From assembly GCA_903909905.1 (NCBI GenBank), contig CAIVXP010000051.1:1-8130 (forward strand): a stretch of 8,130 bases of DNA. The letters are read 5' to 3'. Of the stretch, positions 1 through 6,455 are shown piece by piece. Source of the DNA: Akkermansiaceae bacterium (GTDB lineage: Bacteria; Verrucomicrobiota; Verrucomicrobiia; Verrucomicrobiales; Akkermansiaceae). Within the stretch, counting starts at the first letter, position 1. Each line of letters begins with the position of its first letter. The translations under genes were made by a program, and so were the position numbers. The notes under the pieces were generated by a model, which was not told the origin of the DNA, made no database searches, and saw only the letters and a program-made list of their open reading frames with translations.

Positions 1-219
1 GATGTCCTGCGGTGCGGCATCAAGCGGCACAGCTTCGGGCAGCGCGATGGCAATGCGATCGCCGGGCTTCACCGCATCGCGCGGCTTCGCGGGCTCGTCA
101 TTGACGATGATGTACTGCTCGCGGATCAGCGCCTGGATGCGCGAGCGCGAGAGGTCCGGCAAACGGCTGGCAAGAAATGCGTCGAGTCGTTCGGCGGCGG
201 CATCGGCCTCAATGATCAC
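1..219 (-). CDS. RluA/RluD-family pseudouridine synthase, N-terminal S4 domain (partial)
   Basis: This is the first 73 codons of a gene that runs off the left edge. The translation begins (V/M)IIEADAAAERLDAFL and continues with LSRSRIQALI, then YIIVNDEPAKPRDAVKPGDRIAI. This is the S4 RNA-binding fold (about residues 10-62) that opens RluA/RluC/RluD-type 23S rRNA pseudouridine synthases: an RLD motif, SRSxIxxLI, a VN turn, then V.PGD.I. The catalytic domain with its HRLD aspartate motif lies outside the window, so rluD, rluC or another paralogue cannot be decided. The start is GTG at 217-219. The same frame has a stop at 277-279, which is also the miaA stop, and no ATG, GTG or TTG lies between them. 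A purine-rich AGGCGA lies about 10 bases upstream. The gap to miaA is 57 bases and suggests co-transcription. A different S4 protein is possible but less likely. Confidence 0.82.
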   Translation of the reverse strand, partial: MIIEADAAAERLDAFLASRLPDLSRSRIQALIREQYIIVNDEPAKPRDAVKPGDRIAIALPEAVPLDAAPQDI

Positions 220-276
220 GCGGTGAATTTCGCCTGCATGATGATTGCCGCAAGCACCAAGTTTCGCGGGCCGCGA

Positions 277-1128
277 TCAAGCCTCGACCGGCGTGAGCCA
301 TGTCTCGCGGCGGAACCATGTTTCCTGGCGCTTGGCGTACTGGCGCGTCGCGGCATTGATCAGCTCCTCGCAAGTCGCGCAATCAATCTCGCCGGCAATG
401 AGCGCGCGGATCTCGCGAATGCCAATGGCCTTGGAACAATTTTCCGAAATCGTGCCGAGCGCGGCGACCTCTTCGATCGCGCCACCCTCGAGCATTGCGC
501 GGGTTCTTGCGGCGATGCGTTGGTGAATGTCGGCGCGGCTGCGTTGGATGACGATGCCGCGCAAATGCTGCGACACCTCGCGGGTCTTTTGTTCCCACTG
601 GTCGCGAAGCTTGGAAATTTTTTCTCCAGTGATGAGGCAGACTTCGAGCGCGCGTTCGACATAGCGGCGGTTTTGCAAGTCGGTGCGCGACGCTTCGAGC
701 GGATCGAGCGCGCGCAGTTGCGCAACGAGGTCATCAAGCGACCGCGTGTCGAGTTCGGCGCGAAGCTTTTCGTCACCGCTCGGCAAGGGTGCGGGGCCGT
801 GCGTCAGAAACTTCAAATACAAACCCGAGCCACCGGTAACGATCGGCGTTTTGCCGCGGCTTTTGATTTCGTCGATCACCAGTTCGGCGAGGCGCATGTA
901 ACTGCCGGCGTTGGCAGATTCCTGCGGCGTCAACACGCCGTAGAGGTGATGCAGCAAAAGCTCGCGCTCCTGCGTTGACGGCGCAGCGCTCACAATTTCA
1001 AGACCGCGGTATAGTTGGAACGCATCGGCATTGACGATCTCACCATCGAGCTTACGGGCATATTCAATCGCCAACGCCGACTTGCCCGAAGCGGTGGGGC
1101 CGCAGATGTAAAAGCTTTCCGTTTTCAG
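277..1128 (-). CDS. miaA: tRNA dimethylallyltransferase MiaA
   Basis: MiaA transfers a dimethylallyl group from DMAPP to N6 of A37 in tRNAs that read UNN codons, in the cytoplasm. Numbered from a CTG start, the protein has 283 residues, slightly shorter than the usual 300 or so. The P-loop GPTASGKS is at 10-17, DAFQLYRGLEI at 35-45, then HHLYG, PIVTGGSGLYLKFL, an LQNRRYVERALEV segment, AIGIREI, and the C-terminal TRQYAKRQETWFRRE, which is a strong family signature. The start is a problem. No ATG, GTG or TTG lies in frame upstream of the P-loop back to a stop at 1177-1179. The first canonical option, TTG at 1072-1074, would remove the P-loop. CTG at 1126-1128 gives a sensible N-terminus (xKTESFYICGPTASGKS) and leaves 19 bases after the ffh stop. 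The region usually reading GTAKP is VSAAP here. The identity is firm; the exact start is inferred. Confidence 0.93.
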   Translation of the reverse strand: MKTESFYICGPTASGKSALAIEYARKLDGEIVNADAFQLYRGLEIVSAAPSTQERELLLHHLYGVLTPQESANAGSYMRLAELVIDEIKSRGKTPIVTGGSGLYLKFLTHGPAPLPSGDEKLRAELDTRSLDDLVAQLRALDPLEASRTDLQNRRYVERALEVCLITGEKISKLRDQWEQKTREVSQHLRGIVIQRSRADIHQRIAARTRAMLEGGAIEEVAALGTISENCSKAIGIREIRALIAGEIDCATCEELINAATRQYAKRQETWFRRETWLTPVEA

Positions 1129-1147
1129 ATTTTTGGTGGTGGGAAAA

Positions 1148-2521
1148 TTAGAAAGGAAGCTTCCCCCCGAGGCCTTTCATCATGTCTTTCATACCTGGCA
1201 TGCCACCCATTTGGCGCATCATGTTTTTCATCTTGTGAGGGGACTTCATCATCTTGCGCATTTCGCCGAACTGCTTGATGAGCTGATTCACCTCCATCAG
1301 CGAGGTGCCCGATCCGGTAGCGATGCGTTGGCGGCGTGAGCCTTTGATGATTTCCGGGCGGCGGCGTTCCTCGTGGGTCATCGAGAGCACGATTGCCTCG
1401 GTGCGTTTGATTTTTCCTGTGTCGAGTGCGCCGGCGGGGAGTTGTTTTTTGATTTTGTTGAATCCGGGCATCATGCCGAGCAGACCGTCGAGTGGGCCGA
1501 GGTTGCGGATCATGCGCATCTGGTCGAGGAAGTCGGTGAAGTCGAATTTCCCTTCCTGCATGCGCTGCATCGAGCGCGCCGCATCGGCTTCGTCGACCTT
1601 GGCGGCGACTTGCTCGACCATGCCGACGATGTCGCCCATGCCGAGGATGCGGTCGGCCATGCGGTCGGGGTGGAACTCGGTGAGTTGATCGAGCTTTTCG
1701 CCTTCGCCGGCGTACTTGATCGGCTTGCCGGTGACCGCGCGCATCGAGAGTGCCGCGCCGCCGCGGGCGTCACCATCGAGCTTAGTGAGGATGATGCCGG
1801 TGATGCCGACTGCTTCATCGAAATGCTTGGCGACCGAGACCGCTTGTTGGCCGGTGGCGGAGTCGGCGACGAGGAGGGTTTCCTTTGGTTGGATGAAATC
1901 GTGCAGGCGCTTGAGTTCGGCGACGAGTTTCTCGTCGATCTCTTGGCGGCCGGCCGTGTCGAAAATCAGGACGGTGCCATTTTGGTTTTCCGCCCATGCG
2001 AGCGCTTCGCGGGCGACCTTGACCACATCGCTTTCGCCGGCTTGCGGTGTGAAACATGGCACATCGATTTGCTTGGCGAGCGTGGCGAGTTGGTCGATCG
2101 CTGCGGGACGGTAGAGGTCGCAAGCGATGAGCAAGGGGCGGCGGCCTTCGCGTTTGAGGCGATTGGCCAACTTTGCGGAGGTCGTGGTTTTGCCTGCACC
2201 GTTGAGGCCGCAAATCAGGATGCGCGCGGGCGGATTCAGATCGAGTGGCGACTGATTGCCGCCGAGGAGTTCGGCGAGTTCGTCGTGGAAAATTTTGACG
2301 ATTTGTTCGCCGGGCTTGATCGACTTGAACACATCCTCGCCCATCGCCTTTTCCTTCACCTTGGCGATGAAGTCCTTGGCAACGGCGAATTCCACATCGG
2401 CTTCAAGCAGTGCGATGCGGATGTCGCGCAGTGCGTCGGTGATGTTTTTTTCCGAGATGCGGCCCACGCCGCGAAGGTTGCGAAAGGTTTTATCGAGGCT
2501 GTCGGCGAGTGATGAAAACAT
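1148..2521 (-). CDS. ffh: Signal recognition particle GTPase Ffh (SRP54)
   Basis: Ffh is the SRP protein that binds 4.5S/6S RNA and signal sequences on nascent chains and docks with FtsY for membrane targeting. The protein has 457 residues, normal for the family. An N domain (about 1-90, with the ALLEADVEF motif) precedes the G domain: G1 GLNGAGKTT (105-113), G2 DLYRPAAIDQL (135-145), G3 DTAGR (188-192), G4 TKLDGDARGG (246-255) and the closing GEGEKLDQL (272-280). The methionine-rich M domain (about 305-457) holds the SRP RNA-binding motif SRRQRIATGSG (395-405) followed by VNQLIKQF, then Met clusters such as MMKSPHKMKNMMRQM. It ends in a short LGGKLPF tail. The ATG start at 2519-2521 gives the expected N-terminus but has no Shine-Dalgarno; upstream is pyrimidine-rich. 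It lies 24 bases after the deacetylase gene and just ahead of miaA, probably in one operon. All the key residues are present. Confidence 0.97.
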   Translation of the reverse strand: MFSSLADSLDKTFRNLRGVGRISEKNITDALRDIRIALLEADVEFAVAKDFIAKVKEKAMGEDVFKSIKPGEQIVKIFHDELAELLGGNQSPLDLNPPARILICGLNGAGKTTTSAKLANRLKREGRRPLLIACDLYRPAAIDQLATLAKQIDVPCFTPQAGESDVVKVAREALAWAENQNGTVLIFDTAGRQEIDEKLVAELKRLHDFIQPKETLLVADSATGQQAVSVAKHFDEAVGITGIILTKLDGDARGGAALSMRAVTGKPIKYAGEGEKLDQLTEFHPDRMADRILGMGDIVGMVEQVAAKVDEADAARSMQRMQEGKFDFTDFLDQMRMIRNLGPLDGLLGMMPGFNKIKKQLPAGALDTGKIKRTEAIVLSMTHEERRRPEIIKGSRRQRIATGSGTSLMEVNQLIKQFGEMRKMMKSPHKMKNMMRQMGGMPGMKDMMKGLGGKLPF

Positions 2522-2545
2522 GGGAAATGGAGGTAAAAACTAAGT

Positions 2546-3784
2546 TCATGGCTCGCCCAAGTAGGCGGCCGACTGGTCGAGCTTAAACGACCATTCGAGT
2601 GGAGAAACAGGCGGATTTCCAACAGCGTCTTTCCATGTGATCGAAACAAGGCAATGCGGCTGACGCAGCGGGCGATTCACCTGCCATGCATACGTTCGGG
2701 TTTGAGCGTCGAAGACAGCCGGCACAGCGCCGAATCCCGCAACCCGCATCACAAGTGTCGATGGATCAAGGTTCTCGACCTTTGAGAGATCGGCAGAAAT
2801 TACCGGCATGCGTGAAGTGATCGTCTCGCCCGATTCAGGCTTCACCGGATAAGCAAGCGTCTGAGGATGAATGGGAATGTTTTCTGCGGGGCCGACTGCT
2901 GACTCGTTGAAGTTGGTCGCGAGCTCAAAAATGTGGTCATGACTGCCGAGGATGATGTAACGCGGCAATTTTTCATTCGGCGACGAGAATGTGACCTTGC
3001 CCGGCATCACCGTGAACATGTGGGTATAGCCGTTTTCCCTTGCGATCGGAAACATCTCCGGAGTGAAAAATCCGCCAGGATAGACATAGGTTTCGATCGG
3101 CACCGCAAACTTTGATTCCAAAAAGCGTTTCGATTCGCCGAGCTCTTTTTGCAAAAAGGCGTTATAAACTTCTGGACCCTGACGCTTTTGGTTTTTCACC
3201 ACTTTTGGGTAAGGGTGACTCACCGAGTGGCTGCCAATCGTCGCGCCAGCCGCGATCATTTCACGGATCATGTCCGAGCTGAGCGATTTGCCGCCACGAT
3301 CGACATAGTTTTTGTAGAGATACAGCGTGAATGGATAATTGAACTCCCGAAGAATCGGGAATGCATCGGTGTAGACCGATCTCCAACCATCATCGATGGT
3401 GATGAGTACGGACTTTTCGGGAAGCACCTTGCTGCCATCGTTTTTTTTCCATGCGATGAAATCAGCGAGTGAAATCACTGTGATTCCGCGGTCGCGCAGT
3501 GCCTGCATCTGCCAGCGGAACTTTTCGGTGCGGATCCGCATTTCGGTTTCGGGAAGCGTGGGGGAAAAGTCGTGATAGCCCAGCACCGAAACGCGGCTTG
3601 GGGTGGATTCGGTAGGTGGCACAAGCGGCACAGCAGGGGCCGCGGGGGCGTTGCCGATCACAGTGGCCGTCTCGGAAGCCGGCAAGGGCTCGACCAATGG
3701 CACCACATCGGCCGCAGGCGTGGGCTCTTGGGCAACCAATTGCGTGCATGCCAGCAGTAGAGCGGTCAAGGCGCGGCGAATCAT
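2546..3784 (-). CDS. Exported polysaccharide deacetylase (CE4/NodB-type) with C-terminal Ig-like region
   Basis: This is a 412-residue predicted extracytoplasmic carbohydrate deacetylase. It begins MIRRALTALLLACTQLVAQ, a short signal peptide. LLAC at 10-13 resembles a lipobox, so it may be a lipoprotein, although leucine at -2 is unusual and ordinary signal peptidase cleavage is the alternative. A Pro/Ala-rich linker (about 20-63) leads to the NodB-like domain (about 65-285). That domain has LGYHDFS (68-74); motif 1 TIDDGW (129-134), with the catalytic-base and metal aspartates; motif 2 HSVSHPY (186-192), with the metal histidines; and motif 3 as YPGGFF (235-240), with Tyr where many CE4 enzymes have Arg. 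This combination resembles PgaB-like deacetylases of poly-N-acetylglucosamine. Residues about 325-402 look like a beta-sandwich Ig-like module (DLSKVENLDPSTL, YAWQVN, LEWSFKLD). The substrate is unknown. The ATG lacks a Shine-Dalgarno. The gene sits between cvfB (59-base gap) and ffh (24-base gap). Confidence 0.88.
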   Translation of the reverse strand: MIRRALTALLLACTQLVAQEPTPAADVVPLVEPLPASETATVIGNAPAAPAVPLVPPTESTPSRVSVLGYHDFSPTLPETEMRIRTEKFRWQMQALRDRGITVISLADFIAWKKNDGSKVLPEKSVLITIDDGWRSVYTDAFPILREFNYPFTLYLYKNYVDRGGKSLSSDMIREMIAAGATIGSHSVSHPYPKVVKNQKRQGPEVYNAFLQKELGESKRFLESKFAVPIETYVYPGGFFTPEMFPIARENGYTHMFTVMPGKVTFSSPNEKLPRYIILGSHDHIFELATNFNESAVGPAENIPIHPQTLAYPVKPESGETITSRMPVISADLSKVENLDPSTLVMRVAGFGAVPAVFDAQTRTYAWQVNRPLRQPHCLVSITWKDAVGNPPVSPLEWSFKLDQSAAYLGEP

Positions 3785-3843
3785 CGGCAGAGGATAGGCG
3801 AATGCCGGTGAAAATGAAAGTGCAAGAATCGGGCTCCGGAGGG

Positions 3844-4680
3844 TCAGCCTGCGATCCGTATCCCCTTCTGCTCAATGAGGATGGCCCTTTTCTTAAGCAA
3901 GGCACCGAGGGTCTGTTTGAATGTGCGTTTGCTCACGCCGAGTTCATCGTGAATTTCGCTGGCCGGGCTGTGGTCGCCAATTGCCCAGAAGCCACCGCGG
4001 GCTTTGAGCTCAGCAAGAATCCGCTCCTCGAGGCTATCGACCTTGTCGCGACCGGGCGCGTGGAGGCTGAGATCGATTTTCCCGTCGTCACGGACACGGA
4101 CGATGTAACCATTGACGCGTTCACCAGCCTGGAGTTCTTGGAAAACACTTTCAGAAAAAAGCAGCCCACTATGAGTGCCGTTGATGATTGCCTTGTAGCC
4201 AAGCGGCGTCTTGCCAAAAACAACGAGCTCCACCGCATCTCCTGGCTCGTAGTTGGATTGGCTGAGGTCGAGAAAGCGCGACAAGCGCGTCGAGGCCACA
4301 ATGCGACCAGATGCCTCGTCGACATGGACGTGAACGAGGTAGGATTTACCGGGCTCCATGCGGGATTTTTGTTCGCGAAAAGGCACCAGCAATTCCTTGG
4401 CGAGACCCCAGTCGAGAAATGCGCCGACGCCCGTGACCGCGACGCATTGAAGGCGGGCAAATGTTCCCGGCAGCGCCTTGGGTGACTTCGTCGTCGCAAC
4501 CGGCCGATCTTCGGAATCGCGGTAAATGAACACATCGAGCGGATGGCCGATTTCCCAGCTTGCCGGCATTTCGCGGCGCGGCAGCAGGATTTCGCCAAGC
4601 CCGTCGCCACCGTCGAGATACAACCCGAAGGATTTTTCCCTCAGGACCTTCAACAACGCACGCTCACCGATTCGGGCCAT
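3844..4680 (-). CDS. cvfB: S1-domain RNA-binding protein, CvfB/YitL family
   Basis: The protein has 278 residues, close to the family norm of about 280-300. CvfB (YitL in Bacillus subtilis) is a cytoplasmic RNA-binding protein made of tandem S1 domains and a C-terminal winged helix; in Staphylococcus aureus it affects virulence gene expression. Here an S1-like unit at about 1-65 contains LYLDGGDGLGEILLPRRE. A second at about 70-135 contains CVAVTGVGAFLDWGLAKELLVP. A third at about 146-208 contains the characteristic GKTPLGYKAIINGTHSGLLF and GYIVRVRDDGKIDLSL. The winged helix (about 213-275) includes ASEIHDELGVSKRTFKQTLGALLKK. The ATG at 4678-4680 is the only good start and has no Shine-Dalgarno. 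A strong hairpin lies 11 bases upstream and could affect translation or transcription. The family assignment is firm; its RNA targets and role in this organism are unknown. Confidence 0.92.
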   Translation of the reverse strand: MARIGERALLKVLREKSFGLYLDGGDGLGEILLPRREMPASWEIGHPLDVFIYRDSEDRPVATTKSPKALPGTFARLQCVAVTGVGAFLDWGLAKELLVPFREQKSRMEPGKSYLVHVHVDEASGRIVASTRLSRFLDLSQSNYEPGDAVELVVFGKTPLGYKAIINGTHSGLLFSESVFQELQAGERVNGYIVRVRDDGKIDLSLHAPGRDKVDSLEERILAELKARGGFWAIGDHSPASEIHDELGVSKRTFKQTLGALLKKRAILIEQKGIRIAG

Positions 4681-4691
4681 GCGTGATGCTG

Positions 4692-4726
4692 CGGCATCGA
4701 CCGACGGTGGTCGATGCCGATTTTTT
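4692..4726 (+). terminator. Hairpin with T-run, plus-strand oriented, in the cvfB leader
   Basis: CGGCATCGACC (4692-4702) pairs perfectly with GGTCGATGCCG (4709-4719) across a 6-base loop, and is followed by ATTTTTT (4720-4726). This is the layout of an intrinsic terminator for plus-strand transcripts. No plus-strand gene lies to its left: that region is cvfB on the minus strand. On the minus strand the same hairpin has an A-run before it and no T-run after it, so it would be a leader hairpin ending 11 bases before the cvfB ATG. It either stops antisense transcription out of cvfB or acts as a 5' UTR structure; the sequence alone does not decide. Confidence 0.55.
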
Positions 4727-4741
4727 GCCAGCCTGTGATCA

Positions 4742-4759
4742 ATGGGTCAAAGGACCCGT
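4742..4759 (-). other. Small hairpin just after the pentapeptide-like gene
   Basis: GGGTC (4744-4748) pairs with GACCC (4753-4757) around a 4-base loop. The stem can extend by one wobble pair and one A-T pair. On the minus strand it starts 3 bases after the stop codon of the upstream small gene. There is no T-run after it on either strand, so it is not a clear terminator. It could be a 3'-end stabilising stem or chance. Confidence 0.22.
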
Positions 4760-4762
4760 CGC

Positions 4763-5047
4763 TCAAGCCGGCTTGTTGCCGCCCGCGTTGCGGATCTGCT
4801 CGAAGGTGCCTTCAATGAGATTGCGGCCTTGCTCGCCGAGGCTGTGGTAGATCGTGGCCATCGTTTGCACGACGCTGGCGGCCGGACCTGCAAAGGTGAA
4901 CTCGCAGTTTTTCACTTCGCACTGGTTGAGCGCGAAGGCGCCGTAGCCGAGCACGACAAAGCGGCAGTTGGTGAATTCGCAGCCTTCGTATTCGTGGAAA
5001 TCGAGCACGACTTCTTCGTTAGTGAACTGGTGTTTGCTAATTTTCAT
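4763..5047 (-). CDS. Small pentapeptide-repeat-like protein of unknown function
   Basis: This is a 94-residue predicted cytoplasmic protein with no signal peptide or membrane segment. After MKISKHQFTNEE the sequence holds spaced C-x-F units typical of a short right-handed beta-helix: EYEGCEFTNCRF (19-30) and LNQCEVKNCEF (40-50). There are too few turns for a full pentapeptide-repeat protein. A GPA turn (54-56) follows, then a helical C-terminal part with MATIYHSLGEQGRNLIEGTFEQIR. The layout (strand turns, GPAAS, helix, LIEGTF.QIR) is coherent, which argues for a real gene, but I cannot name a function. The ATG at 5045-5047 gives a natural N-terminus but has no Shine-Dalgarno. It is the first gene of the leftward block, divergent from nspC and 82 bases ahead of cvfB; hairpins in that gap may separate it transcriptionally from cvfB. 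Confidence 0.75.
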   Translation of the reverse strand: MKISKHQFTNEEVVLDFHEYEGCEFTNCRFVVLGYGAFALNQCEVKNCEFTFAGPAASVVQTMATIYHSLGEQGRNLIEGTFEQIRNAGGNKPA

Positions 5048-5179
5048 GGATATGTTGGGAAATCAAATTTGAATATGGGCGCTGAATATGGTGCGCATGA
5101 CGCGCCAGAATGCAACCATGATTGTATCAAACCCGGCTGTTTCGTCGAAAATCCGCTCGACCGCCGGGGTGTTTAGGCC
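5048..5179. promoter_or_regulatory. Divergent intergenic region with palindrome and short direct repeat
   Basis: These 132 bases separate the leftward small gene from the rightward nspC, so promoters for both should lie here. I could not pick a convincing -35/-10 pair on either strand. Two sequence marks are visible: the 10-base palindrome TCAAATTTGA (5063-5072), close to the leftward start, and GAATATGG occurring twice (5071-5078 and 5084-5091), 13 bases apart. Either could be an operator, but both are short enough to arise by chance. Confidence 0.4.
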
Positions 5180-6412
5180 TTGATTCCCACACCTCCCATG
5201 TTTGTTGTTTCCATCGCCGCCCTGAAACGCAACAGCGCCATTCTCCGTCAAGTGAAAGAGGCGGCGGGGTGCCATCTGGTACTGGCACTCAAGGGATTTT
5301 CCTGTTGGAAGGCTTTCCCCTATCTGCGCGATGACCTTGATGGCTGCTGCGCATCGGGCCTGTGGGAAGCGCGGCTGGCACGCGAGCACTTCCGCAAGCA
5401 TGTCATCACTTACTCACCGGCATATGACGAGACGGACATCGCGGCGCTCTGCGAGTTCACCCACCATCTCGACTTCAACTCACTTTCCCAATGGTTTCGG
5501 TTTCGAGAACAGGTGATGGCGCATCCCCGGTTTCTGAACGGAGATCTGCAATGCGGCCTGCGCATCAATCCCGAGTGCTCCACCGGCCAGACGCCCATCT
5601 ACGACCCGTGCGTCGCCGGCTCACGCCTTGGCATCACAGCAGATCTACTCGCCGGCGCCGACCTCACCGGGCTTTCAGGCCTCCACTTTCACACCCTGTG
5701 TGAACAGAATTCTGATGACCTAGAAAAAACGCTGGAAGCGGTGGATGAAAAGTTTGGCCGCCTGCTGCGCTCGCCACAATTCACCTACCTCAACATGGGC
5801 GGAGGCCACTGGATCACCAAGCCATTCTACGACCGCGAGCGGTTGATCCGACTCGTGCGCGAAGCGCGCGCAAAGTTTGGCGTCGAGGTCTGGCTCGAAC
5901 CCGGCGAGGCAGTCGCAATTCACAGCGGAGTGTTGCGTGCCACCGTGATGGATGTTTTCGAATCCAGCGGACACAAGCTTGCGATCCTGTCGATTTCGGC
6001 CACCGCGCACATGCCCGATGTGATGGAAATGCCTTACCGGCCCGACGTTTTTCTCGTCGACCCCGCAGCTTCCGATGACAAGCCTGCCGTGATGCTGAGC
6101 CAAGAAAACTACCATCTTGCTGCAGATCCATCCGCGCCCGGAGCGATCCCCAAATCGCTCGAAGCTTCGCACACATACCGGCTCGGCGGGCCAACCTGCT
6201 TGGCTGGCGATGTGATCGGCGACTACTCTTTTCCGCGCGCCCTGCGAGTTGGCGACACGCTGGTCTTCGACGACATGGCCCACTACACAATGGTCAAGAC
6301 CACCACCTTCAACGGCGTCAAGCACCCTTCGATCGCGCTGCAGCACGAAGACGGAAGCATCGAAGTCCTTCGCGAATTTCGTTACGAGGACTTTGAAAGC
6401 AGACTGTCATGA
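5180..6412 (+). CDS. nspC: Carboxynorspermidine/carboxyspermidine decarboxylase
   Basis: NspC is a PLP-dependent, alanine-racemase-fold decarboxylase that converts carboxynorspermidine or carboxyspermidine to norspermidine or spermidine, the last step of the aspartate-semialdehyde polyamine route. From TTG at 5180 the protein has 410 residues. The PLP lysine is K38 in LALKGFS. Family signatures follow: YSPAYDE (78-84), FNSLSQ (99-104), YDPCVAGSRLG (141-151), GLHFHTLCEQNSDD (167-180), the phosphate-binding GGGH (207-210), EPGEAV (240-245), HMPDVMEMPYRPDV (277-290), GPTCLAGD (337-344, catalytic-site C340) and DMAHYTMVKTTTFNG (365-379). It is about 35 residues longer than usual, owing to an insertion at about 291-328. 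The start is uncertain: TTG (5180) keeps the family's N-terminal TP before the first strand and sits two codons after a stop, while ATG (5198) would lose it. The partner carboxynorspermidine dehydrogenase gene is not in the window. Confidence 0.95.
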   Translation: MIPTPPMFVVSIAALKRNSAILRQVKEAAGCHLVLALKGFSCWKAFPYLRDDLDGCCASGLWEARLAREHFRKHVITYSPAYDETDIAALCEFTHHLDFNSLSQWFRFREQVMAHPRFLNGDLQCGLRINPECSTGQTPIYDPCVAGSRLGITADLLAGADLTGLSGLHFHTLCEQNSDDLEKTLEAVDEKFGRLLRSPQFTYLNMGGGHWITKPFYDRERLIRLVREARAKFGVEVWLEPGEAVAIHSGVLRATVMDVFESSGHKLAILSISATAHMPDVMEMPYRPDVFLVDPAASDDKPAVMLSQENYHLAADPSAPGAIPKSLEASHTYRLGGPTCLAGDVIGDYSFPRALRVGDTLVFDDMAHYTMVKTTTFNGVKHPSIALQHEDGSIEVLREFRYEDFESRLS

Positions 6413-6416
6413 CTTC

Positions 6417-6440
6417 TGCGCGATGGCTCCCTGCCGCGCA
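6417..6440. terminator. Weak hairpin in the nspC/pgsA convergent gap
   Basis: TGCGCG (6417-6422) can pair with CGCGCA (6435-6440) over a 12-base loop, in the 43-base gap between the convergent nspC and pgsA stop codons. The position is right for a shared terminator, but no T-run follows on either strand and the stem is short, so support is weak. Confidence 0.2.
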
Positions 6441-6455
6441 AGGAAACCAGCACTT

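Noticed and set aside
223..978. Plus-strand open frame (251 codons) opposite miaA
   Set aside because: It is a shadow of miaA codon usage; the translation has no motif and the opposite strand carries all the MiaA signatures.
1373..2512. Long plus-strand open frame (379 codons) opposite ffh
   Set aside because: It lies wholly antisense to an unmistakable Ffh. Its translation is low-complexity and rich in acidic and hydrophobic residues mirrored from ffh codons, with no recognisable motif.
3834..3841. CTCCGGAG palindrome between cvfB and the deacetylase gene
   Set aside because: It is only 8 bases with no T-run and no extension of the symmetry, so neither a terminator nor an operator can be supported.
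3616..4485. Plus-strand open frame (289 codons) across the deacetylase start and cvfB
   Set aside because: It is antisense to two genes with clear family motifs, spans their boundary, and encodes nothing recognisable. It would also end well before the plus-strand terminator-like hairpin at 4692-4726, so it does not explain it convincingly.
5063..5401. Minus-strand open frame (112 codons) overlapping the nspC start and the divergent region
   Set aside because: It overlaps the conserved N-terminus of NspC, including its PLP-lysine region, and shows no protein-like motif; the intergenic part is better explained as regulatory.
5720..6346. Minus-strand open frame (208 codons) opposite nspC
   Set aside because: It is antisense to the conserved NspC active-site blocks and has no coherent domain.
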